Below, one piece after another: positions 1 to 9,155 of a stretch of 32,319 nucleotides of DNA. The notes under the pieces are model-generated. The model worked only from the letters and a program-made list of their open reading frames with translations. It searched no databases and was not told the DNA's origin. Source of the DNA: an uncultured Desulfohalobiaceae bacterium (GTDB lineage Bacteria > Desulfobacterota > Desulfovibrionia > Desulfovibrionales > Desulfothermaceae); the NCBI GenBank assembly GCA_913055815.1, contig CAJXKR010000004.1, positions 1-32,319 on the forward strand, read 5' to 3'. The number at the start of each line of letters is the position of its first letter. Position 1 is the first letter of the stretch. The position numbers were made by a program, and so were the translations under genes.

Positions 1-360
1 GAGGAGCTTTTTGAATCCGGGGCACTGGATTTGTTTTATTCCCCGGGAATCATGAAGAAGAATCGTTCCGGAGGAATGTTGCAGGCAATTTCTGATGCCG
101 CTTCCTTGGATAAAGTGCAAGATAGCCTTTTCAAACATACTCTGTCTCTGGGAGTTCGGCGTAGAGAGATGGAAAGAGTGATTCTGCCGCGTGAGGAAAA
201 AAAATATCCTACCCCTTGGGGAAATATTCGGGGAAAACAGTTGCAGGTAGGGGAAGAGAAATTTAAAAAGCCAGAATTCGATTCCTTGCGGGAGTTTGCC
301 CGCTCCAGGGGGCTTTCTTTGGTCCAGTTGCGCTACTTGCTTCAGGAGTACAAAGAATGA
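1..360 (+). CDS. larC: LarC-like (DUF111) nickel-pincer cofactor protein, C-terminal part; 5' end outside window
   Basis: Frame open from base 1 (EELFESGALDLFYSPGIMKKNRSGG...LGVRRREMERVILPRE...PEFDSLREFARSRGLSL), matching the LarC C-terminal pattern (MKKNRPG, T-LGVR, KPE). Stop TGA 358-360. Confidence 0.8.
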   Translation, partial: EELFESGALDLFYSPGIMKKNRSGGMLQAISDAASLDKVQDSLFKHTLSLGVRRREMERVILPREEKKYPTPWGNIRGKQLQVGEEKFKKPEFDSLREFARSRGLSLVQLRYLLQEYKE

Positions 361-1721
361 TCCACGAGGCCAGAATTACTCATTTAAAAGATGTAGCCCT
401 GCCGCAGGACGGTGAGTATGTCTTCTATTGGATGCAACAGGCCCAAAGGACTGAATACAATCACGCCCTGGACTTTGCCGCAAAAAAGGCAGAGGAGCTA
501 AATCTACCTCTAGTAGTGGGTTTTGTCTTGATCCCGAATTTTCCAGAGGCAAATCTGCGCCACTACAGTTTCCTGCTCCAGGGAATCGTCGATGTGCGGG
601 ATAAATTGGATCAACTGGCCATACCTTTTGTCTTGAAAAGCGGGGAAATGGTTTCTTCAGTGCTAAGCCTGTCCCAGAAGGCCGCTTGGGTGGTAACAGA
701 TGTGGGGTACCTGAACATACAAAGATGGTGGCGCAGCCAGGTGGCGGAAACAATTATGCGTCCTTTTTCTGCAGTAGAGACGGATATTATTGTCCCTGTG
801 GACAGTGCCTCGGAAAAACAGGAAACAGCAGCCCGGACCCTTAGACCCAAGTTGGCCAGAATCAAGGAAGCCTTTCTGGATGCTCCGAAAACTCCAATGG
901 GAAAAGGAATGCCGGAAAATTTGCCCGGGGAAATAATTGGATCTATTGATTGCGAGAATCTACTTGCAGGGCTTTCTATAAGCAAATCTCCAGAGCCTGT
1001 GTCCGCTTTCCAAGGAGGGCAGAGGACAGCCAAGAACTTGTTGGAGGATTTTTTAGAAGAACGTTTACCTGACTACGAAAAATTTGCCAGTGATCCGGTT
1101 GTTCAGTCTAACTCTCATATGAGTCCCTATTTGCACTTTGGCCAGATATCTCCCCTGCAGATATACGAGCAGGTACAAGGCTCAAATGCTCCAGAATCCT
1201 GTAAATCGGCATTTCTGGAGCAATTGCTGGTGAGAAGAGAACTTTCCATAAATTTTGTGTATTACAATTCTGGCTACGATAAATACGAGAAAGCAGTGCC
1301 GGATTGGGCGCGACAGAGCCTAGACAAGCACAAAAAGGATCCTAGGCCGTATATATATTCCCTGGAGGAGTTCGAAGAGGCGAGAACACACGATCCCTAC
1401 TGGAACGCAGCACAGACTGAGATGCTAGATAGTGGTAAAATGCACAATTATATGCGCATGTACTGGGGCAAAAAAATTATGGAGTGGACAGAAGACCCGT
1501 GTGAAGCCTTTTACCTCATGCTTTTTTTAAACAACAAGTACGCGTTAGATGGGCGTGATCCGAATAGTTTTGCCGGTGTTGCCTGGTGCCTGGGCAGGCA
1601 CGACCGCCCTTGGCAGGAGAGGCAAATATTCGGTAAAACACGTTATATGAACGAGCGGGGTTTAAAACGCAAATTCAAGATAGATAAATACGTAGAGATG
1701 CTGGGCAGAAAAGAAAGTTAA
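357..1721 (+). CDS. phr: Deoxyribodipyrimidine photolyase, class II type
   Basis: 454 aa; VRRELSINFVYYN, WNAAQTEMLDSGKMHNYMRMYWGKKIMEW, NNKYALDGRDPNSFAGVAWCLGRHDRPW are class II photolyase C-terminal motifs. ATGA overlap with the upstream larC stop. Confidence 0.93.
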   Translation: MIHEARITHLKDVALPQDGEYVFYWMQQAQRTEYNHALDFAAKKAEELNLPLVVGFVLIPNFPEANLRHYSFLLQGIVDVRDKLDQLAIPFVLKSGEMVSSVLSLSQKAAWVVTDVGYLNIQRWWRSQVAETIMRPFSAVETDIIVPVDSASEKQETAARTLRPKLARIKEAFLDAPKTPMGKGMPENLPGEIIGSIDCENLLAGLSISKSPEPVSAFQGGQRTAKNLLEDFLEERLPDYEKFASDPVVQSNSHMSPYLHFGQISPLQIYEQVQGSNAPESCKSAFLEQLLVRRELSINFVYYNSGYDKYEKAVPDWARQSLDKHKKDPRPYIYSLEEFEEARTHDPYWNAAQTEMLDSGKMHNYMRMYWGKKIMEWTEDPCEAFYLMLFLNNKYALDGRDPNSFAGVAWCLGRHDRPWQERQIFGKTRYMNERGLKRKFKIDKYVEMLGRKES

Positions 1722-2050
1722 GCAGATTCAAGATTGGTAGAAAATTTGTAATTACAGATAATTATCTATTTTTGGAGTGAAGTTGTTCGACCCGTTGAAA
1801 TCGTATATATTCATTTGCTCGATTTTGCGTTATCAGTGTTTGGGCTCAATCAGTTGATCAAAAAAAGCAAGAAGATATAAACATCTAGGTAGTGAAGATT
1901 GTTTTTCTGGCACTTTGAAATAACTACTCATATACATTCAAAATTGGAATTGCTGTAGATTGCGGACAGTCGTTGATATTGGATAAAATCCATGATATCC
2001 AGACAATCTATGTTTAGGGTAAAAGCAAACATCTAATATATTTTTCTTGC

Positions 2051-3811
2051 ATGGCTATAAAATCCAACACAAAATGGCTATCCCTGTTTGTTGTTATCGG
2101 GGTTATAGCTGGCTTAGGTTCTATCCTGTTTCAAGTTCTAAGCGAACTGGGTATGCATTTTATACTCGATCAGTTAGCCGGATATAGACCCCAAGGTCCT
2201 GCCAACGAACACCCCATGCTCGCTCACACTTCTACTCCCTTCAACCGTTGGATTCTTTTGTTTTTGCCCGCTTTGGGTGGCATAGTCAGTGGTTGGCTGG
2301 TATATACATATGCCCCTGAATCCGAAGGGCACGGCACAGATGCGGCGATTGAGGCCTACCACAAAAAGGGTGGATTGATAAGGCCCCAAGTACCAATTGT
2401 TAAAACCATAGCTTCGGTCTTTACCCTGACTTCAGGTGGCTCTGGCGGAAGGGAGGGGCCGATAGCTCAAATCGGCGCAGGTTTTGCGTCCTTTTTTGCC
2501 AACAAGCTCCAACTTTCCCAGCGACAACGCAGAATAATGATGGCAGCAGGTGTGGGAGCCGGTGTGGGAAGTATATTTCGGGTTCCTTTGGCCGGGGCTT
2601 TATTTGCTTCGGAAGTCCTGTACAAAGATCCGGAATTTGAGGCAGAAGTCATAATTCCTGCCGGAATATCCTCTGTGGTTGCTTATTGTATTTTTTGCAT
2701 GCTCTTTGGTTGGGGGTCTCTTTTTCATTCTCCGGAATATGAATTTTCCAATCCTCTGGAACTAGGTCCCTATGCGGTCTTGTCTTTTATTCTGGTGGGA
2801 ATGAGTTTTGTCTATGTGAAAACCTTTTATGGGATGCGCGATTTGTTCGCAAAAATACCCATACCCATACATTTAAAACCCGCCTTGGGTGGTTTGGGAA
2901 CCGGGATTATAGGTTTTTTTGTTCCGGAGACACTCGCTTTCGGTTACGGAGTCTTGCAAAATGCCCTGTTTAATGAAGTAGGATTTTTATTGCTTGCAAG
3001 CGTGGCTTTTGGAAAGATACTCACCACTTCCTTTACTATTAGTTCGGGTGGCAGCGGGGGTGTATTTGGTCCCTCGATTGTTATCGGTGGAGCACTGGGA
3101 GGATGTGTGGGGCATATATTTCACGAATTAACTCCCGGATTGACTCCTGCCCCAGAAACTATGGTTATTTTGGGTATGGCGGGATTTTTTACTGCTGTTT
3201 CCAACGCCACCATATCCACGATAATATTTGTCAGTGAAATGACCAACTCCTATCAGCTTTTGCTCCCCAGCTTTATGGTTTGCCTACTCTGTTATTATTT
3301 TGGGCAAAAATGGACTATCTATGAAGAACAAGTAAAGAACAAGGCCCTTTCCCCTGCTCACGCAGGTGAATTTTTCACTGATATTTTGCAAACATATAAA
3401 GTAGAGGATTTGAAGGAACAGATAAAATCGACTGATACTGTGCCCGAATCCATGAAGTTTTCTGATTTCAAGGAGTATTATTCCCAAACCAATCAAGAAT
3501 ATTTCCCGGTAGTGGATGAATCCGGGAAGCTAACCGGGATTTTCTCCAGTTCAGATTTTCGGGGTGTACTCTTTTCTATGGAAATTGAAGATTTGGTGGT
3601 GGTTAAGGATATAGCCACCTCGGATATAATTACCACTTGTCTCTCGGAAGATCTGCAGACAGTTATGAATAAATTTACTCGCAAGAACCTGGAAAATATT
3701 CCGGTGGTAAAAGAGAGCAATCCGGACCAGCTAATAGGGATGCTAAGAAGAAAGGAAATGATAGATTTCTATAATCAAAAGGTGCAGAAACTGCAAAATA
3801 CCCCGGATTGA
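2051..3811 (+). CDS. clcA: CLC-family chloride channel/transporter with C-terminal CBS domains
   Basis: 586 aa; CLC motifs GSGGREGP and GSGGVFGPS; C-terminal CBS-like pair. Confidence 0.92.
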   Translation: MAIKSNTKWLSLFVVIGVIAGLGSILFQVLSELGMHFILDQLAGYRPQGPANEHPMLAHTSTPFNRWILLFLPALGGIVSGWLVYTYAPESEGHGTDAAIEAYHKKGGLIRPQVPIVKTIASVFTLTSGGSGGREGPIAQIGAGFASFFANKLQLSQRQRRIMMAAGVGAGVGSIFRVPLAGALFASEVLYKDPEFEAEVIIPAGISSVVAYCIFCMLFGWGSLFHSPEYEFSNPLELGPYAVLSFILVGMSFVYVKTFYGMRDLFAKIPIPIHLKPALGGLGTGIIGFFVPETLAFGYGVLQNALFNEVGFLLLASVAFGKILTTSFTISSGGSGGVFGPSIVIGGALGGCVGHIFHELTPGLTPAPETMVILGMAGFFTAVSNATISTIIFVSEMTNSYQLLLPSFMVCLLCYYFGQKWTIYEEQVKNKALSPAHAGEFFTDILQTYKVEDLKEQIKSTDTVPESMKFSDFKEYYSQTNQEYFPVVDESGKLTGIFSSSDFRGVLFSMEIEDLVVVKDIATSDIITTCLSEDLQTVMNKFTRKNLENIPVVKESNPDQLIGMLRRKEMIDFYNQKVQKLQNTPD

Positions 3812-4035
3812 TATACTATCGCCCCAAAAACCGCGGATTTTGAACCTTCTCAAATAATTATTTAGTATTGTTGTTTCTTGCCCTAAGTACAGCATTCCCC
3901 AAAAAGGCACAAACCCGGGTTGAGGTTCAGATAGGCAGATTGGGTAGATAAAAATATGTTTTCGCACTACAAAATCATTTCCGGTCCTGATTCCAAAAAA
4001 AACAAAATCACTATATTGCATTGCAAATAAATTGC

Positions 4036-4064
4036 TTGACAAAGTAAACAATGTTATTTAATTA
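4036..4064 (+). promoter_or_regulatory. Candidate sigma70-type promoter for the phasin-like gene
   Basis: TTGACA (4036-4041), 17 bp spacer, TAATTA (4059-4064), upstream of a GGGAGG Shine-Dalgarno. Confidence 0.45.
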
Positions 4065-4105
4065 TTAAATGTCTTTTGACTAAATATAAAAAAAGGGAGG
4101 ATGTC

Positions 4106-4369
4106 ATGCAACAAATAAATCGTGCCACCATGCAAATGCTGGATTTTCAAAAAGGTGTTCTAAATAGTTTGTTCGATGCAACCTACAAGATTCAACTTCA
4201 AACCGAAGCAATGACAAATGATGTTATCGAGCGCTATGCGAGCTTTGCACCGGCAGGTACAACTGCAGCACTAAAAGGCTATATGGAAATGTGCAAGCTA
4301 GGTAGAGAAAATGTGAAGCAATTGATGGATCTGAATTTCAACAACTTGAGATCCTATTTTGAAAACTAG
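4106..4369 (+). CDS. Small phasin-like / hypothetical helical protein
   Basis: Likely start at MQQINRATMQMLDFQKG (4106), after GGGAGGATGTC; the ORF track starts at 4076. Predicted all-helical composition. Confidence 0.6.
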   Translation: MQQINRATMQMLDFQKGVLNSLFDATYKIQLQTEAMTNDVIERYASFAPAGTTAALKGYMEMCKLGRENVKQLMDLNFNNLRSYFEN

Positions 4370-4380
4370 TTTAGTTTAGC

Positions 4381-4403
4381 GGGCTACATGCTAATTGTAG
4401 CCC
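4381..4403 (+). terminator. Rho-independent terminator
   Basis: GGGCTACA-tgctaat-TGTAGCCC, perfect 8 bp stem just after the stop codon, followed by a T-rich tract. Confidence 0.75.
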
Positions 4404-4834
4404 AATACTTCCTTTTTGTTTCCAACCTGAGCAGAATCTTGACCCCCCCCCCTTTGAAAACTTGTTTCCCCAGTACTTGCAAGTTAACTTTCATTTTTTA
4501 GTGGATGCAGAACGGGCAATCTCTCCAACATAACTTGCCAGAATATTTAGCTAACACGCTAAGTTAGCTGTAATTTTTTATTTTAACTGGACTGTCAAGA
4601 TTCATAACTATTTGAAATATTATTGTGTTTCCTTGTCTGATTTGGGCATGCTAGTCCCTTAATGTAATTATGCAAAATCAATGGAAATTTTCTCTTGTAC
4701 TTAAAACTTGAAACTTTTACTAGATTCCAACTGCATCTGGAAAAATCCACCGCAAAAAGAGGGAAAATTCACTTGTTCTATTAATTATATTAGTGTATAG
4801 GCATTAGAAAATTTATGCTCTAGGGAGGTCGGAA

Positions 4835-5614
4835 ATGAAATATGAAAACATTGAGCTGGAAATAGGCGAGGATTTTGTCGCCCGGGTAACTCTAAATCGC
4901 ACTGAACAGCTAAATACTTTCAATACCCCTATGGCCCTGGAATTACAAGAGGTATTGAACGAACTAGACAGCAACACAAGCGTACGAGTGATTTTGATTA
5001 AAGGTTCGGGCAAGGCTTTTTGTGCAGGAATTGACCTTAAGGAATTTCATAATCAAACCCCAATGCAGTACCGGGAGTGGATTGAAACCATGGAAAGACC
5101 CTTGTCCACTATCACTCGGATGAACAAACCCGTGCTCGTCCAGGTACACGGGGTGGCTGCAGCAAACGGGGCAGGGTTGGTTGCAGCTGCGGATCTGGCC
5201 ATAGGATCCCAGGATGCTAGGATAGGGCTTACAGCCATCAATGTGGGCTTAAATTGTGTAGGTCCTGTTGTGCCGGTGAGTAAATGTGTAGGTAGAAAGC
5301 AGGCCTTGGAAATGCTTTTTTACGGTGAATTGCTAGGGGCCCAACAAGCCATGGATATGGGATTGTTCAATAAAATAGTGCCTTCTGAGGAACTAGAACA
5401 AGAAGCAGAGAAATGGGCAACAAAACTAGCCCAAAAAAGTCCTTTGGCAGTAGAAAACGCAAAAAAATCGTTTTATACAGCTGCAGACATGGAGTACCAG
5501 CAGGCGGTGCAGTATATGAACGAAGCGTTTTCCAGGCTTTGTACAACAGAAGATGCCCAGGAAGGGATCTCTGCCTTTATGGAAAAGAGGCAGCCTCAGT
5601 GGAAGAAAAAGTAA
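4835..5614 (+). CDS. Enoyl-CoA hydratase/isomerase (crotonase) family protein
   Basis: 259 aa; GSGKAFCAGIDLKEF, HGVAAANGAGLVAAADLAIGSQDARIGL, ...NAKKSF; SD GGGAGG upstream. Confidence 0.92.
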   Translation: MKYENIELEIGEDFVARVTLNRTEQLNTFNTPMALELQEVLNELDSNTSVRVILIKGSGKAFCAGIDLKEFHNQTPMQYREWIETMERPLSTITRMNKPVLVQVHGVAAANGAGLVAAADLAIGSQDARIGLTAINVGLNCVGPVVPVSKCVGRKQALEMLFYGELLGAQQAMDMGLFNKIVPSEELEQEAEKWATKLAQKSPLAVENAKKSFYTAADMEYQQAVQYMNEAFSRLCTTEDAQEGISAFMEKRQPQWKKK

Positions 5615-5626
5615 ATATCCCCAGTT

Positions 5627-6622
5627 TTAGTGTTTATGTTTCCATTGTTGGATAAGTACCTGTTGTTTAACTATTTCTAGGGATTGAATAAGCGTGTCCG
5701 ATATCACCTTGTTGAGATCAATGTCTTTATTTTCCTCCACGATTGTTTGGAAAACGACCTCTGTGATTTCATCAATTGCTTGTTCTAGTTTGTAAGAATT
5801 TATATCCTGCATGGTATCGTCCAAAACATTGAAAATTAGCTCACTTATTATACTCTCTAGGTTACGATTTACTTTTTGTCCCAGAATAGGTAGGTAACCG
5901 ATAGTAGATATTTTCTTGTTTTTATAAACTGCCTTTTTAATACGCATGTTTATATAACTTCTGACTTCTTCTTTGTAGACAGGATATTGATTTTGGACAG
6001 CTTTGTACAATCCAGAGGAAAGCCAGGATATAACTTGGGGTTTTTGGGACCTAATGATATTGTGGTTGATTTGTTCTATAACCTGGCTTTCCCCGCTCAA
6101 ATGTTCTTGTACTCCGTTGATCATTTTTACAGTTACCCGGTCAGTGATCTCTTCAGTCAATGCATCAAGGTACTTATATATTTTTTTGTATATGTAAGTG
6201 TTTGTAAAATCGATAAGATGTAAGCGCTGTAGCCTGAAAAGAATGGATACTATCCTGATAATTCTAAGAAAGCGTAGAGTACCTATAGGAATACATCCAA
6301 GGGTATCGTACCAGTGTACAAAAGGATAAAAAAACCAGCTGTGGTAAGTTTTTTTATATATGGATATTCCCCACCGGATTAGGATCTCAGAGACAAATAT
6401 GCCCACAAAGAAAAGGTCGTAGTAGAAAAAGTGTCTATGAATAGGGGTATAAAAGTGGTTAAAGCTGGAAAGATTGTTTGCTAAAAAAAATTCTACTGCC
6501 GGAATAGAATAGATCCAGTCAAATACGATCCAGGATAAATTTACCATCAAGATTAACATCATAATTATGTCAAAGAAAAAATAAACTAATTGCTTGGAGT
6601 CCAAGTCGCGCAGTGATATCAT
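5627..6622 (-). CDS. Predicted membrane protein with voltage-sensor-like N-terminal helices and a long soluble C-terminus
   Basis: 331 aa; several hydrophobic helices, then an S4-like segment LRFLRIIRIVSILFRLQRLHL; ~190 aa charged C-terminal region. Convergent with the upstream crotonase gene. Confidence 0.6.
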   Translation of the reverse strand: MISLRDLDSKQLVYFFFDIIMMLILMVNLSWIVFDWIYSIPAVEFFLANNLSSFNHFYTPIHRHFFYYDLFFVGIFVSEILIRWGISIYKKTYHSWFFYPFVHWYDTLGCIPIGTLRFLRIIRIVSILFRLQRLHLIDFTNTYIYKKIYKYLDALTEEITDRVTVKMINGVQEHLSGESQVIEQINHNIIRSQKPQVISWLSSGLYKAVQNQYPVYKEEVRSYINMRIKKAVYKNKKISTIGYLPILGQKVNRNLESIISELIFNVLDDTMQDINSYKLEQAIDEITEVVFQTIVEENKDIDLNKVISDTLIQSLEIVKQQVLIQQWKHKH

Positions 6623-6712
6623 AAGCCACCTCAGATATAGTCTGCAGGAATGTACTTTCTTCGGAATGTGCTTATTATTGTAAAGGCAGGCAAGAGTTGG
6701 GATTAATTTTAG

Positions 6713-6736
6713 TCCCTGGCCTTATTGGACCAGGGA
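6713..6736 (-). terminator. Putative terminator at the 3' end of the Fdh-Hdr cluster
   Basis: Inverted repeat TCCCTGG...CCAGGGA just downstream of the fdhA stop, followed on the minus strand by a weak T-containing tract. Confidence 0.55.
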
Positions 6737-6746
6737 AAGATTTGCG

Positions 6747-8783
6747 TTAACTTGCTTTGTCTAATTTTACCGCGCATACTTTGTATTCCGGTATTTTGGC
6801 TATGGGATCAATGGCGGGATTGGTCAATTCATTGGCATTGCTTTCCACAAAATGAAAGGGTAGAAATACAGTTCCCGGTTCAACACGATCGGTCACCAGG
6901 GCAGAGATTTCGATATTACCCCGCCTGGAGGAGACCTGAACCTTGTCTTTCTGCGATATTTGGAGCTTGTCCGCGTCTGCGGGATTTATTTCTACAAATC
7001 CGTTTTCAACCGCAGAATTCAGTGTGGGCGAATTCCTGGTCATTGTACCAGTATGATAGTGGGCAAATACGCGACCGGTGGTTAGCCACAAGGGGTATTC
7101 TTCATCCACTGTCTCTGCAGGGGCCTTGTGTTCTATGGCGTGGAACTTGCCTTTTCCACGTGCAAATCCGTCCTTGTGCAGGTATTTGGTCCCGGGATGG
7201 GACTGATCGGTACACGGCCACTGCAGGCCCTCGCCTTCCAGGCGCTCAAATGTTATGCCACCGTAGGATGGGGTCATTTCGGCTATTTCCTGCATGATTT
7301 CTTCTGCCGAAGAATATTGCATGCTGTAGCCCAATTTGTTGGACAAATCTTGGATAATTTCCCAATCCCTTTTGCTCTCACCCACGGGCTCAATTGCTTC
7401 TCTTACCCGGCTCACACGCCTTTCAGTATTGGTGAAAGTCCCTTCCTTTTCCGCGAATGAGGCACCGGGCAGTACCACGTCTGCCAGTTCCGCGGTCTCG
7501 TTCAGGAATATGTCCTGTACAACTACTAATTCAGAGTTTTGCAACGCCTTGCGGACGTGATTGCAATCAGGATCACTCATTACCGGGTTTTCTCCCATGA
7601 CGTAAAGTGCCTTGAGCGAACCGTCCTCAAGTCCGGCAATCATTTCCGGTATGGCAAGCCCGATCTGATTGGATAGCTCAGCGTTCCAGGCCTGGGAGAA
7701 TTTTTGATTGATATTTTCATTGTTTACCGCTTGATAACCGGTAAAAACATTGGGCAATCCGCCCATGTCGCACGCCCCCTGGACGTTGTTCTGGCCTCGC
7801 AGGGGATTTACCCCGGTGGCATATTTGCCCACGTTTCCGGTTAACATGGCCAGGTTGGCGAGTGATTTCACGTTGTCCACACCAGTGGTGTGCTGGGTTA
7901 TGCCCATGCAGTAAACAATAGAGGAGGTCTCGGCAAGGGCAAAGTATTCGGCAATCTTTTCGATGTCCTGTTTGTCTATATTGGTAATCTCGGATACCTT
8001 TTCCGGGGAGTAGTTTTGTATTTCCTTTTGGAAGTCTTCAAAGTCCTCGGTGTAATTATCTATGAATTCCCTGTCCTCCCAGCCATTTTGCAGGATTACG
8101 TTCATTATGCCGTTCAAGAGGGCCACATCGGTGCCCAATTTTTGATGTACCTGGATATCTGCAATGTCCCCGATTTGTATCTTGCAGGGGTCTGCCACTA
8201 TTACCTTGGCACCTTTCTCCTTGGCCCGGAATATGCGGGAAGCTATGATCGGATGCGAGGAGGTGGTGTTTGAACCGGTAATAAAAATGCACTTGGCATC
8301 TTCCAGTTCGTCGATGGAATTAGTCATCGCTCCGCTTCCAAACGAGGCGGCAAGCCCTGCCACCGTGGAAGAATGTCAGAGCCGCGCGCAGTGGTCTATA
8401 TTGTTAGTACCTATCCCTGCCCGGGCAAACTTCTGGAAGACGTAGTTCTCTTCATTGCTCACCTTGGCGGAAGCCAAAAATCCGATGCTGTCCTTGCCGT
8501 GGTTATTTTTGATTTCCTTTAGCTTGGATGCGGTATAATCAAGGGCTTCCTCCCAGGAAACCTCGGTAAGCTCACCCTGTTTTCTAATCATGGGCTTGGT
8601 AAGCCTTTTTTTGCTTTGCACGAACTCGTGCACGTTCCAGCCTTTTATACACAGGGTTCCCTGGTTTACAGGACTGGTTTTGCAGGGTATGGTACCCACA
8701 ACTTCCCCGTCCAAAACTTCCAGATAGAAGTTGCACCCGCACCCGCAATAGGGACATGTGGTAAGTACTGTTCTATAGTCCAT
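6747..8783 (-). CDS. fdhA: Cytosolic formate dehydrogenase catalytic subunit, selenoprotein (UGA read as Sec at 8376-8378)
   Basis: The ORF-track fragments 8376..8846 and 6747..8363 are in the same frame, separated by TGA in ...[30 protein letters not shown], the FDH Sec motif. N-terminal TCPYCGCGCNF [4Fe-4S] motif, no Tat signal. Start ATG 8783 with GGAG upstream. Confidence 0.95.
8376..8378 (-). other. In-frame UGA selenocysteine codon in fdhA, with SECIS-like hairpin downstream
   Basis: UGA, 11 nt, then GGUGGCA-GGGCU-UGCCGCC. Spacing and loop resemble the E. coli fdhF SECIS. Confidence 0.92.
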
Positions 8784-8838
8784 GTTATGACTCCATGTTC
8801 GAAGTTCGATGTTAATATGAAAAAGTTTTAGGGTTTTA

Positions 8839-8870
8839 TGGTTCAAGGTTCCACGTTCACGGTTGAAGAA
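8839..8870. repeat. GTTNNNN heptamer array (gttcaag gttccac gttcacg gttgaag)
   Basis: Four consecutive heptamers starting GTT at 8842-8869, with related units around 8797-8815. Confidence 0.5.
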
Positions 8871-8885
8871 AATATACCCAGCTAG

Positions 8886-8946
8886 ATAATCGAGTTCCCC
8901 AATTTTCTAATTCTCTAATTTCTCTGCACTAATTCCCAATTCTCTT
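8886..8946. repeat. Pyrimidine-rich CTAATTCT-type octamer array
   Basis: ccaattttctaattctctaatttctctgcactaattcccaattctctt; the same family recurs at 9080-9150 and 12560-12840. Confidence 0.55.
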
Positions 8947-8951
8947 AATAA

Positions 8952-9076
8952 CACTACAGCGAAAGTTACTTTTTATATCCGTCATTCCAGTGAAAGCAGG
9001 AACCTAGACAAAGAACTGGATTCCGGCCTTCGCCGGAATGACAAGAATGGTTGCAATTCAAAGTTTCACTGTAGTG
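8952..9076. mobile_element. MITE-like element carrying a GTCATTCC...GGAATGAC repeat core
   Basis: Imperfect terminal inverted repeats CACTACAGCGAAAGT / ACTTTCACTGTAGTG-like; inner repeat 8981-9042, GTCATTCC...CTGGATTCCGGCCTTCGCCGGAATGAC. Confidence 0.6.
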
Positions 9077-9079
9077 ATA

Positions 9080-9150
9080 ACCAATTTTCTAATTCTCCAA
9101 TTTTCTCTGCACTAAAAACCAATTCTCTAATTTCTTTGCACTAATTATCT
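9080..9150. repeat. Pyrimidine-rich CTAATTCT-type octamer array
   Basis: ccaattttctaattctccaattttctctgcactaaaaaccaattctctaatttctttgcactaatt. Confidence 0.55.
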
Positions 9151-9155
9151 AGTCT

